Positions 1 to 5,640 of a stretch of 6,600 bases of DNA are shown piece by piece. The position numbers and the translations under genes are program-made. A model generated the notes under the pieces. It was given only the letters and a program-made list of their open reading frames with translations. It was not told where the DNA came from and did not search any database. The first letter of the stretch is position 1. Each line of letters opens with the position of its first letter. This stretch comes from Megamonas sp. UBA1799 (lineage in GTDB: Bacteria > Bacillota > Negativicutes > Selenomonadales > Selenomonadaceae), in NCBI GenBank assembly GCA_002319815.1, contig DCFR01000040.1:1-6600 (forward strand), in the 5' to 3' direction.

Positions 1-109
1 CGGTTCTGTAGTGGCCTAGAAATTCGTGATCGGCTGGCCTACTTTTTCATGATTAATAGTGGCCTAGAAATTCATGATCAAGTGGCCTACTTTTTCATTG
101 ACATTCACA
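1..109. mobile_element. End of an IS21-like insertion sequence (terminal part only)
   Basis: This is the non-coding terminal region of an insertion sequence whose transposase genes lie to the left, outside the window. It holds two long direct repeats (described separately), each made of two TGGCCTA boxes with AT-rich spacers. The sequence stops resembling the repeats at ...TTGACATTCACA, and from base 110 the reading frame is clearly that of a TpsB protein. The most likely outer boundary is therefore the CA at 108-109. Multiple internal repeats, which serve as transposase (IstA) binding sites, and CA-3' tips are known features of IS21-family ends. The family assignment rests on that architecture and on general resemblance, not on a transposase sequence. 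The other end and any target duplication are not visible. Confidence 0.65.
9..98. repeat. Two direct repeats of 42 bp at 48-bp period in the IS end
   Basis: Copy 1 is 9-50 and copy 2 is 57-98. They agree at 38 of 42 positions by eye, differing at one base in the first half and three clustered bases in the middle. Each copy has a TGGCCTAGAAATTC box followed by a TGGCCTACTTTTTCAT box. A 6-bp spacer (gattaa) separates the copies. The arrangement fits serial transposase-binding sites at the end of an IS21-type element. Only two copies are present, so this is not a CRISPR array. Confidence 0.85.
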
Positions 110-125
110 GATATGTTAGTAAAAT
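98..125 (+). promoter_or_regulatory. Candidate hybrid promoter across the IS/host junction
   Basis: A perfect -35 hexamer TTGACA (98-103) lies inside the IS tip and points outward. A -10-like TAAAAT (120-125, five of six consensus bases) lies in the host DNA, with a 16-bp spacer. The IS boundary falls between the two boxes. Creation of hybrid promoters by outward -35 boxes in IS ends is well documented for several IS families, and here it is inferred from sequence only. It would transcribe the truncated tpsB and possibly read toward the arsenic operon. Confidence 0.5.
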
Positions 126-1456
126 ACATAAACGGACGGATTGCAGATCGCGGATATGTTACAACGATGGTAATATTGCCTGAACAAGATTTGCGCAGCG
201 GCACATTATGTTTGCGGTTGATTCCCGGGAGGATTGGAAGTATTCGTTTTGCTGAGCCTCGTTTGTATGGTACATGGCATAATGCATTTCCAATTTCAGC
301 AGGGGATATTTTGAATGTACGAGATCTGGAACAAGGGCTCGAGCAAATGCAGCAGGCGGGCAATCAGAAGGTACAGCTGCAGTTGCTGCCGGGTAAAAGC
401 TCCGGTGCCAGCGATGTCATTCTTTCTGTAGAGCGCAGTAAGCCTTGGGCGGTTTTTCTGCAGTTGGATGATGCCGGCTTGACCGATACCGGCCGTCGGG
501 AGGGAAGCGCTGGGTTCGTATTATATAATCCTACGGGTTTAAATGATCGTTTTAGTTACACGTACAGCCGGGATATTGAAGGGCATGCTGCTTTTGGAAC
601 CAAGGGATATAGTTTCTCTTATGTGTTGCCATTAGGCCGCTGGACCTTTGATGTTAATGTTTATCACAATGAATATAAGGAACAGGTGGCGGCTTTGGTT
701 CCTTATAATTTGCGCAGTGCTTCCGATATGGTGGAAGTCGGGCTGACAGGCGTTTTGTATCGCAATCAGACGTGTAAAACACAGGGATTTTTAAAATTGC
801 TGAAAAAAGATCGACGAACCTGGATGCATGGCGATGAAATTGGTGTGCAGCGTCAAGATACGGCAGCCTGGCGTGCGGGAGTTATGCATCGTCAATATTT
901 TGGCGATTTGGTACTGGACGCCAATTTATATTATCAACAGGGGATGCCATGGATGGGCGCAGAAGCCGGGACAGATGATTTTTCCGGCGATTACCCAACA
1001 ACGCGGTATGGGTTGTGGGGAGCTAGTTTGTATATGGCGACGCCGGTCGCATTAGGACATGTGAAGGGCCAATATACTTTAATAGCGAGAGGCCAATATA
1101 CGCAAAATAAATTGTATGCAACAGAACAGTTTAGTATTGGCGGACGCTATACAGTACGCGGCTTTGATGGGGAGCAGACTTTAGCTGCTGACAATGGGTA
1201 TATTATTCGTAATGAACTGAGTATACCATTGGGAAAGGAAGCCCTGGCTTTCTATTTAGGGGTGGATTACGGACGCGTATGGGGATTTGGCAGTGAGTAT
1301 TTAACGGGGAAAGAATTGGTTGGCTCAGTTATGGGGTTACGCGGGACAATATCGGATTGGCAATATGATGTTTTTATCGGAGCACCATTATATAAACCGT
1401 CTGGTTTTAAAACAGCTAAAGCGGCGTTGGGCTGCACTTTGACCTGTTCGTTTTGA
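110..1456 (+). pseudogene. TpsB/FhaC/ShlB-family outer-membrane transporter, 5' end lost to IS insertion
   Basis: Intact family members (about 550-580 residues) sit in the outer membrane and export a large TpsA partner in two-partner secretion. Here 448 codons remain. They begin within POTRA1: the RGYVTTMVILPEQDLRSGTL stretch and LIPGRIG are typical of its second half. POTRA2 follows at about 255-435, then the beta-barrel. The family tetrad VRGF is at 1154-1165, followed by the conserved GYIIRNEL and VDYGRVWG strands. The protein ends in Phe, as expected of a beta-barrel signal. Missing are the Sec signal peptide, the N-terminal helix and the front of POTRA1, roughly 110 residues. The open frame does continue upstream into the IS to an ATG at 74, but those residues (MIKWPTFSLTFT) are IS-encoded and are not a signal peptide. 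An ATG at 113 has none either, so export and function are doubtful. No internal stop or frameshift is seen, which suggests a recent insertion. The TpsA partner is not in the window. Confidence 0.85.
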
Positions 1457-1485
1457 AAAATAGCTTGTTTGGAAAGTCAAGTGAT

Positions 1486-1514
1486 ATACTACGCCATATA
1501 TTGACAACAATCAA
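1486..1514 (-). promoter_or_regulatory. Possible mirror-image promoter within the ars palindrome
   Basis: Because the inverted repeat is perfect, the minus strand also carries a -35-like TTGATT (1514-1509), a 17-bp spacer and a TAGTAT -10 (1491-1486). Transcription would run leftward, antisense to the end of tpsB. The -35 is weaker than on the plus strand because the loop is asymmetric. No minus-strand gene is evident, so the site may be only a by-product of symmetry. Confidence 0.25.
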
Positions 1515-1529
1515 TATATGGCGTAGTAT
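1501..1529 (+). promoter_or_regulatory. Promoter of the ars operon
   Basis: The -35 is TTGACA (1501-1506, perfect) and the -10 is TAGTAT (1524-1529, four of six), with the ideal 17-bp spacer. The predicted transcript starts near 1536, leaving a leader of about 30 bases before the arsR start. It lies wholly inside the 48-bp inverted repeat, which supports autoregulation by ArsR and induction by As(III)/Sb(III). Confidence 0.75.
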
Positions 1530-1566
1530 ATGTTACATAGATGGTTATCAATGCGAGGTGAAATAT

Positions 1567-1839
1567 ATGACCGATAAAGAGGCTGCTTTGCTGTGCAAAG
1601 CCATTGGCGATTTACATCGGCTGCAGATTGTACAACTTTTGACGCATGGTGAGCAATGCGCTTGCGAGCTTTTGGAAAAGTTCGCGATTACCCAACCAAC
1701 CTTATCCCACCATATGCGGATTTTGTGTCGGGTCAAATTGGTTCAAGTCAGGAAAGAAGGGAAATGGTGTCATTATTCGTTGAACTGTGAAAAGTTTGTT
1801 GAGTTTAAAAACTATATAGAAAAGATAACCTGCTGTTGA
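1567..1839 (+). CDS. arsR: ArsR-family arsenic-responsive repressor
   Basis: This is a winged helix-turn-helix repressor of 90 residues, a normal compact ArsR length. It binds the ars operator and releases it on As(III) or Sb(III) binding. The sensing pair is the CxC of EQCACELL (C31, C33), equivalent to the ELCVCDL motif of classic ArsR. The third cysteine of the E. coli R773 type is Leu here. The recognition helix is about residues 42-54 (TQPTLSHHMRIL) and the wing is RKEGKWCHYSL. Extra cysteines occur at 54, 68 and 74 and as a CC pair at the C-terminus. The start is placed at ATG 1567 because GAGGTG (1555-1560) precedes it by 6 bases. The open frame extends back to 1453, but that part would translate the operator palindrome and has no ribosome site. 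It is first in the operon, and acr3 follows after about 55 bases. Confidence 0.93.
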   Translation: MTDKEAALLCKAIGDLHRLQIVQLLTHGEQCACELLEKFAITQPTLSHHMRILCRVKLVQVRKEGKWCHYSLNCEKFVEFKNYIEKITCC

Positions 1840-1881
1840 TCATGGATTTTTTTTATTCTAAATATAGATAAATATGAATAT

Positions 1882-1885
1882 GAGG
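1882..1885 (+). promoter_or_regulatory. Ribosome binding site that fixes the acr3 start
   Basis: GAGG lies 9 bases before ATG 1895. The earlier in-frame ATGs at 1874, 1880 and 1889 have only AT-rich sequence upstream or overlap this site, which favours 1895. Confidence 0.6.
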
Positions 1886-1894
1886 CGTATGCAG

Positions 1895-2935
1895 ATGAAA
1901 AAAATAGGATTTTTTGAACGTTATTTGACCTTATGGGTGATACTTTGTATTTTTGTCGGTATTGAAATCGGCAAAATATTTCCCGGACCAATTTTGGGGT
2001 TGAGCCAGTTAGAGTATCATCATGTAAATATTATTATGGCGATTCTTTTGTGGCTGATGATTTATCCAATGATGTTAAAAATCGATTTTTCATCCCTTTT
2101 AAACGTCGGGAAAAAGCCTAAAGGAATTTTGATCACCTTGTTTGTTAATTGGTTGGTAAAGCCGTTCAGCATGGCTCTTTTGGCTTGGTTTTTCTTGACA
2201 CAAGTATTTGCAACATGGATTACGCCGTCTTTGGCAAACGAATATATGGCGGGCACTATTATTTTGGCAGCGGCTCCATGTACGGCCATGGTTTTTGTAT
2301 GGAGTTATTTAACGGATGGAGATCCAGCGTATACTTTGGTGCAAGTGGCGCTCAATGATTTGCTCATGCTCTTTTTGTTTGCGCCGATTATTATGCTCTT
2401 GTTGGGTATGGCCAATGTTTCTATTCCCCTTGATGTGTTGTTTGCTTCGGTAGGATTATATATTGTCATCCCTCTTTTTGCCGGTATCATGACGCGAAAA
2501 TGGAGTATTCGCCGCAAAGGAGAAGCATGGTTTGTGCAAAATGTGCTTGACCCTTTACGGCCTTTGTCCACCATGGCCTTGCTGGCTACTTTGGTTTTGA
2601 TTTTTGCTTTTCAAGGCGAACGGATTACGAATAACTGGTTCAATATCTTGTTGATTGCCGTTCCTATTATTATTCAAGTTTATTTTAATGCGGCGCTGGC
2701 GTACGGTTTATCCTATTTTTTCCGGGTACCGCATACAATTGCCGCTCCGAGTGCTTTGATTGGCGCCAGTAATTTTTTTGAGTTAGCGGTAGCGGTAACG
2801 ATTTCTTTGTTTGGCCTGTCTTCAGGAGCGACGTTAGCAGCTGTGGTCGGGGTTTTGGTGGAAGTTCCGGTGATGCTGTCGATTTGCCGCATTTGCAATC
2901 GCAGTAAATCCTGGTTTCAGCATCGTGAAGAATAA
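1895..2935 (+). CDS. acr3: ACR3-family arsenite efflux permease
   Basis: This inner-membrane carrier exports As(III), and in some members Sb(III), from the cytoplasm using the proton gradient. It has 346 residues with about ten hydrophobic segments, as usual for bacterial ACR3 in the bile/arsenite/riboflavin transporter superfamily. Family signatures are the APCTAMVFVWS segment carrying the essential cysteine (C129 from this start) and SNFFELAVA with a membrane glutamate (E296). Both correspond to residues known to be needed for transport in studied ACR3 proteins. VLVEVPVML near the end is also conserved. A longer reading from ATG 1874 would add MNMRRMQ without a ribosome site. The gene follows arsR and is separated by only 2 bases from the next gene, so the two are probably translationally coupled. 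No ArsA ATPase is in the window, consistent with ACR3 working alone. Confidence 0.93.
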   Translation: MKKIGFFERYLTLWVILCIFVGIEIGKIFPGPILGLSQLEYHHVNIIMAILLWLMIYPMMLKIDFSSLLNVGKKPKGILITLFVNWLVKPFSMALLAWFFLTQVFATWITPSLANEYMAGTIILAAAPCTAMVFVWSYLTDGDPAYTLVQVALNDLLMLFLFAPIIMLLLGMANVSIPLDVLFASVGLYIVIPLFAGIMTRKWSIRRKGEAWFVQNVLDPLRPLSTMALLATLVLIFAFQGERITNNWFNILLIAVPIIIQVYFNAALAYGLSYFFRVPHTIAAPSALIGASNFFELAVAVTISLFGLSSGATLAAVVGVLVEVPVMLSICRICNRSKSWFQHREE

Positions 2936-2937
2936 AT

Positions 2938-3957
2938 ATGGGGGTAACTGGTATGGTTTGGGAATTTATTCAGAATCAGATTTTGGGAATGAAGTGGCTG
3001 GATGGCTGGATTGCACAGCTGCTGCTTTCTCTGGGCGTTGATATACAGTCGCCGGCAGGGGGCAGTCTGGAATTTTTTCTTTATGATGTGATTAAAATTA
3101 CGGTGCTTTTATGTGTGTTGATTTTCGGTATATCGTATATTCAAAGTTACTTTCCGCCGGAGCGCAGCCGAAAAATTATGCGTCGTTTTCATGGCCTGGG
3201 CGCAAACTTTATCGGTGCGCTGTTGGGGACGGTGACGCCGTTTTGTTCCTGCTCTTCCATTCCTATTTTTATCGGTTTTACGAGTGCCGGATTGCCTTTA
3301 GGGGTTACATTTTCTTTTTTGATTTCTTCGCCCATGGTAGATTTGGGCAGTCTGGTTATTTTAATGAGTATTTTTGGGGCAAAGGTTGCCGTGGCTTATG
3401 TTGTGGTCGGCTTGATCCTGGCGGTCATTGGCGGGACATTGATTGAAAAGATGGGCATGGACCGGTATGTCGCTGATTTTGTCCGGCAGTCTGCCAGCGC
3501 GGCCGATCTTGATGCGGCCTCGCTTACGGTAAGGGAGCGGTTGCTTTTTTCCCGGGATCAGGCAGTGCAGACGTTCAAAAAAGTTTTTCTCTATATTCTG
3601 GTCGGTGTCGGTATTGGCGCGGTGATTCATAACTGGATTCCGGCAGCATGGATTGAGAGGGCGTTTGGCCAGGGCAATCCGTTTGGCGTGCTTTTGGTGA
3701 CACTTATTGGCGTTCCCATGTATGGGGATATTTTTGGCACGATTCCCATTGCTGAAGCTTTGCTGTATAAAGGCGCTGATTTGGGCACGGTTTTATCCTT
3801 TATGATGGCTGTCACGACTTTGAGCCTGCCGTCTATGGTTATGCTGAGTAAAGTTGTGAAAGCCCCGCTGCTGCGGGTTTTTATAGCCATTTGTACGTTT
3901 GGCATCATTATCGTCGGCTATTTGTTCAATTTCTTTCAAGGGTATTTTTTTTCATAA
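2938..3957 (+). CDS. arsP: COG0701/DUF318 permease, ArsP-like (possible organoarsenical or As efflux)
   Basis: This multi-pass inner-membrane protein of 339 residues has about eight hydrophobic segments, arranged as two halves around a hydrophilic loop (about 170-215). The hallmark is TPFCSCSSIP (residues 100-109), with the C103/C105 pair typical of COG0701 permeases. The GFTSAGLPLG and ISSPMVDLGS stretches follow. The second half carries VPMYGDIFGTIPIAEAL. Characterised ArsP members export trivalent methyl- or aromatic arsenicals, but other COG0701 proteins are uncharacterised. The role here is therefore inferred from position, directly after acr3 and before a thioredoxin-like gene. ATG 2938 has a weak ribosome site. 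ATG 2953 (MVWEFIQNQ) has GGGGGT 7 bases upstream and matches where homologues seem to begin, so the protein may be 334 residues. The symbol arsP is tentative. Confidence 0.8.
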   Translation: MGVTGMVWEFIQNQILGMKWLDGWIAQLLLSLGVDIQSPAGGSLEFFLYDVIKITVLLCVLIFGISYIQSYFPPERSRKIMRRFHGLGANFIGALLGTVTPFCSCSSIPIFIGFTSAGLPLGVTFSFLISSPMVDLGSLVILMSIFGAKVAVAYVVVGLILAVIGGTLIEKMGMDRYVADFVRQSASAADLDAASLTVRERLLFSRDQAVQTFKKVFLYILVGVGIGAVIHNWIPAAWIERAFGQGNPFGVLLVTLIGVPMYGDIFGTIPIAEALLYKGADLGTVLSFMMAVTTLSLPSMVMLSKVVKAPLLRVFIAICTFGIIIVGYLFNFFQGYFFS

Positions 3958-4017
3958 GGCGGCTGGAGAAAATCATTTTGAGCAGCTATGACGGTTTTTT
4001 TCGGCGGCAAATCATTT
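3958..4017 (+). repeat. Short imperfect direct repeat between arsP and the thioredoxin gene
   Basis: GGCGGC(tggag)AAATCATTT at 3958-3978 recurs as GGCGGC-AAATCATTT at 4003-4017. The first copy begins right after the arsP stop codon and the second ends just before the ribosome site of the next gene. This looks like a small local duplication with a 5-base indel. No function is apparent. Confidence 0.5.
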
Positions 4018-4034
4018 ATAAATGGAGGTAAATT

Positions 4035-4385
4035 ATGATGGGATTATTTGGTTTTGGGAAGAAAAAAGATGGGGAAACCGGCGGCGCAGGTTCGGCAGGG
4101 GGCAGTGAACCAGAAGCCCGGGTTAAAGTGCTTGGCTCCGGCTGCGCCAAATGCCAGGCGTTGGAGAAAGCGACACAAGAAGCCTTGGCCGAACTGGGCG
4201 AAGCGACACGCGTCCAGCATGTGACCGATTTTGCCGATATTGCCGATATTGCAAAATATGGCGTTATGCAAACACCGGCGTTGGTCATCGATAATAAAGT
4301 AGTCTCTTATGGGAAAGTCCTTTCCAGGGAGGAAGCGTTGGTTTTATTGCAAAATAATCTTTCTCAGGAAAATTTGCACCGCTAA
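4035..4385 (+). CDS. Small thioredoxin-like (redox-active disulfide) protein with basic, Gly-rich N-terminal tail
   Basis: This is a 116-residue protein. Residues 29-108 match the TM0996/MTH895-type small thioredoxin fold (thioredoxin_3). They begin VKVLGSGCAKC with the redox pair C37-A-K-C40, contain the cis-proline region MQTPALVI (P81), and end in a helix. Such proteins are often encoded beside COG0701 permeases, including in ars operons, and are thought to act as dithiol reductants or metalloid chaperones, a role inferred here. Residues 1-11 (MMGLFGFGKKK) are hydrophobic then basic and could touch the membrane. Residues 12-28 are a Gly/Ser/Glu linker. There is no signal peptide, so it should be cytoplasmic. 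GGAGG (4024-4028) serves either ATG 4035 or the adjacent ATG 4038. The gene starts 77 bases after the permease and is the last of the ars operon. Confidence 0.85.
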   Translation: MMGLFGFGKKKDGETGGAGSAGGSEPEARVKVLGSGCAKCQALEKATQEALAELGEATRVQHVTDFADIADIAKYGVMQTPALVIDNKVVSYGKVLSREEALVLLQNNLSQENLHR

Positions 4386-4392
4386 AAGGTGC
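4376..4392 (+). other. Small hairpin at the end of the ars operon
   Basis: GCACC (4376-4380) and GGTGC (4388-4392) pair around the stop codon of the thioredoxin gene. The T-rich stretch after it is weak (aatttt), so this is at best a poor terminator. A further T5 run lies at 4423-4427 without a strong stem. Confidence 0.3.
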
Positions 4393-4447
4393 TGGGAATT
4401 TTCTCGCTGGATGCGGGCGCAGTTTTTAGGAAGATTTTATGTGCTAT

Positions 4448-4456
4448 TGCTATAAA
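4448..4456 (+). promoter_or_regulatory. Possible extended -10 promoter ahead of the structured region
   Basis: TGCTATAAA reads as an extended -10 (TGnTATAAT with one mismatch). No convincing -35 is seen at the right distance. If used, the transcript would begin near 4463 and carry the hairpins at 4477-4605 as a leader of the ABC transporter operon. Confidence 0.35.
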
Positions 4457-4476
4457 GCTGCTATCAGCAAAGAAAG

Positions 4477-4579
4477 ACTGTCGACAGGTTATCGTTTTTG
4501 ATAACGTATCGGCAGCCTTTTTGCTGTCGGCAGTTTGATGTTGACTAGATGGATATGCTGATTCGTCGTACTTCTAGTC
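4477..4579 (+). ncRNA. Structured non-coding region with mutually exclusive stems (candidate leader RNA)
   Basis: Several stems are visible. Stem A pairs ACTGTCGACAG (4477-4487) with CTGTCGGCAGT (4524-4534), 11 pairs with one G-U. Inside it, stem B pairs GTTATC (4488-4493) with GATAAC (4500-4505). Stem C pairs CGGCAGC (4510-4516) with GCTGTCG (4523-4529), one G-U, and uses the same bases as the right arm of stem A, so A and C exclude each other. Stem D pairs GACTAGA (4543-4549) with TCTAGTC (4573-4579) and abuts the terminator. I match this to no known riboswitch class. It may be a regulatory leader for the downstream transporter or simply the 3' untranslated end of the ars transcript. Confidence 0.4.
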
Positions 4580-4580
4580 G

Positions 4581-4615
4581 CCGCAACCCCCAGGGGGGCT
4601 TGCGGACTTTTTTTT
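4581..4615 (+). terminator. Intrinsic terminator or attenuator upstream of the ABC operon
   Basis: CCGCAA (4581-4586) pairs with TTGCGG (4600-4605), with an inner C5/G6 stretch closing the hairpin. Eight T's follow at 4608-4615. It ends 54 bases before the permease start. It either ends the ars transcript, almost 200 bases past the last ars gene, or works as an attenuator for the ABC operon. Confidence 0.85.
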
Positions 4616-4628
4616 GAGTATATAGAAT
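4600..4628 (+). promoter_or_regulatory. Possible promoter of the ABC transporter operon
   Basis: The -10 candidate TAGAAT (4623-4628, five of six) lies 17 bp after a weak -35-like TTGCGG (4600-4605, three of six), which is also the right arm of the terminator. Transcription would start near 4635. This is the alternative to the upstream extended -10 promoter. The two models predict very different leader lengths. Confidence 0.35.
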
Positions 4629-4637
4629 TAAGTCTAT
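4622..4637. promoter_or_regulatory. Dyad overlapping the -10 candidate: possible operator
   Basis: ATAGA (4622-4626) and TCTAT (4633-4637) form an exact inverted repeat around a 6-base centre, overlapping the TAGAAT -10 candidate. The position suits a repressor site. It does not match the known NikR (GTATGA-N16-TCATAC) consensus, and I cannot name the regulator. Confidence 0.3.
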
Positions 4638-4669
4638 GATGTAATGCAGACAGAAAGGAAGCAGACGAC

Positions 4670-5638
4670 ATGAAAAAAGTCTGGCTGAGCAAGGCGTTTA
4701 CCTTTGTGGTTTCTATGTTGATTCTGTCCTTTGTGACTTTTTATGTTGCCAGACTGGCGCCGGGCGATCCGCTGCAGGCTTTTTACGGCGATCGCGTCGA
4801 GCAGATGTCCTCGGCAGAGCATGAAGCGGCGATACGCCGTCTTGGGCTAGATGCGCCGATATATGTTCAGTATCAGCGCTGGATCGGCAATCTGCTGCAG
4901 GGGGATTGTGGGATTTCTTATAAGTATAAGGAGCCGGCCAATCAGGTGATTGGCGCGTTTTTGGGCAATACGCTGATTCTGGGAGGCATCGCTTATGCGC
5001 TGGTTTTCATATTGGCTTTGCTGCTGGCTCTTTGCTGCGCTTATTATGAGGGCAGCTGGATTGATTTTTTATTTTGCAAGCTGGGAACGGTTGCTTATTA
5101 TTTACCGCCGTTCTGGCTGGGGCTGATCCTGATCCTCATTTTTAATGTTAATCTGCATTGGCTGCCGGGAAGCGGCGCTTATGATCCGGGTATGGCGTCC
5201 GATATCGTGAATCGGCTCGAGCATATGGTCCTGCCGCTGGTGGTTATGATCGTCAGCCATGTATGGTATTACGCTTATATGATTCGCAATAAACTATTGG
5301 ATGAAGTGAGACAGGAGTATGTATTGCTGGCAAAAGCCAAGGGGCTGGGGCGGTGGGAAATTCTGCTCCGGCATTGCCTGCGCAATGTAGCGCCGACAAT
5401 CGTCAGTATTATGGCCGTATCCGTCAATCATATTCTCGGCGGTACGTATGTTGTCGAGGTGGTGTTTGCTTATCCGGGGCTGGGCAATCTTTCCATTGAG
5501 AGTGCAAAATATCATGATTATAATTTATTGATGCTGATTGTTCTTTTGACGGGCGCCTTCGTTATTTTATCGGGAATTGCTGCTCAGACCGTCAATGAGA
5601 TCATTGATCCGAGAATGAAAGTGGAAAGAGGGGTGTAG
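4670..5638 (+). CDS. ABC importer permease, NikB/DppB/OppB class
   Basis: This inner-membrane subunit of a nickel/peptide-type ABC importer has 322 residues, a typical length. TM1 is about 9-27, followed by the conserved ARLAPGDP turn and the periplasmic RLGLDAPIYVQYQRWIGNLLQGDCGISY segment. The binding-protein-dependent permease domain begins around residue 100, with LPPFWLGLILILIF characteristic of the family. The EAA loop that docks to the ATPase is at about 217-240 (EYVLLAKAKGLGRWEILLRH). The protein ends in the family-typical DPRMK. The start at 4670 has AAGGAA (4655-4660) about 9 bases upstream. It pairs with the following permease, whose start lies 2 bases after this stop. The family includes NikB, CntB and DppB, and residues here do not decide the substrate. 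Nickel or a metal chelate is a guess from general resemblance. Confidence 0.88.
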   Translation: MKKVWLSKAFTFVVSMLILSFVTFYVARLAPGDPLQAFYGDRVEQMSSAEHEAAIRRLGLDAPIYVQYQRWIGNLLQGDCGISYKYKEPANQVIGAFLGNTLILGGIAYALVFILALLLALCCAYYEGSWIDFLFCKLGTVAYYLPPFWLGLILILIFNVNLHWLPGSGAYDPGMASDIVNRLEHMVLPLVVMIVSHVWYYAYMIRNKLLDEVRQEYVLLAKAKGLGRWEILLRHCLRNVAPTIVSIMAVSVNHILGGTYVVEVVFAYPGLGNLSIESAKYHDYNLLMLIVLLTGAFVILSGIAAQTVNEIIDPRMKVERGV

Positions 5639-5640
5639 GG

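Larger units (their letters stand above)
1484..1531. repeat. Perfect inverted repeat, 21-bp arms, 6-bp loop: candidate ArsR operator
   Basis: The left arm is 1484-1504, the loop is caacaa (1505-1510) and the right arm is 1511-1531, with all 21 positions complementary. The inner part reads TATATTGA-N6-TCAATATA, similar in style to the AT-rich TTGA/TCAA dyads bound by ArsR/SmtB-family repressors. It encloses both the -35 and -10 boxes of the arsR promoter, so a bound repressor would block RNA polymerase. No T-tract follows, so it is unlikely to act as a terminator of tpsB. Confidence 0.8.

Noticed and set aside
9..98. Repeat pair considered as a CRISPR array remnant
   Set aside because: There are only two copies with a 6-bp spacer, each made of internal boxes, next to a gene disruption. 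The layout is that of an IS end.
64..363. Minus-strand 99-codon open frame at the left end
   Set aside because: It lies antisense to the well-supported TpsB frame and has no recognisable domain. It is a shadow frame.
1484..1531. The long inverted repeat considered as a terminator of tpsB
   Set aside because: No T-tract follows either arm, and it contains a perfect -35 with a correctly spaced -10 for arsR.
1453..1566. Upstream extension of the arsR reading frame to an ATG at 1453
   Set aside because: It would translate the promoter and operator palindrome, overlaps the tpsB stop and has no ribosome site. ATG 1567 has GAGGTG at good spacing and gives a normal-length ArsR.
4016..4288. Minus-strand open frames opposite the thioredoxin gene
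   Set aside because: The plus-strand protein has a clear CxxC thioredoxin fold and a GGAGG site. The antisense frames have low-complexity, unrecognisable translations.
4477..4605. Assignment of the leader to a named riboswitch class such as NiCo or cobalamin
   Set aside because: I see none of the conserved core sequences of these classes, so it is reported only as an unclassified structured region.
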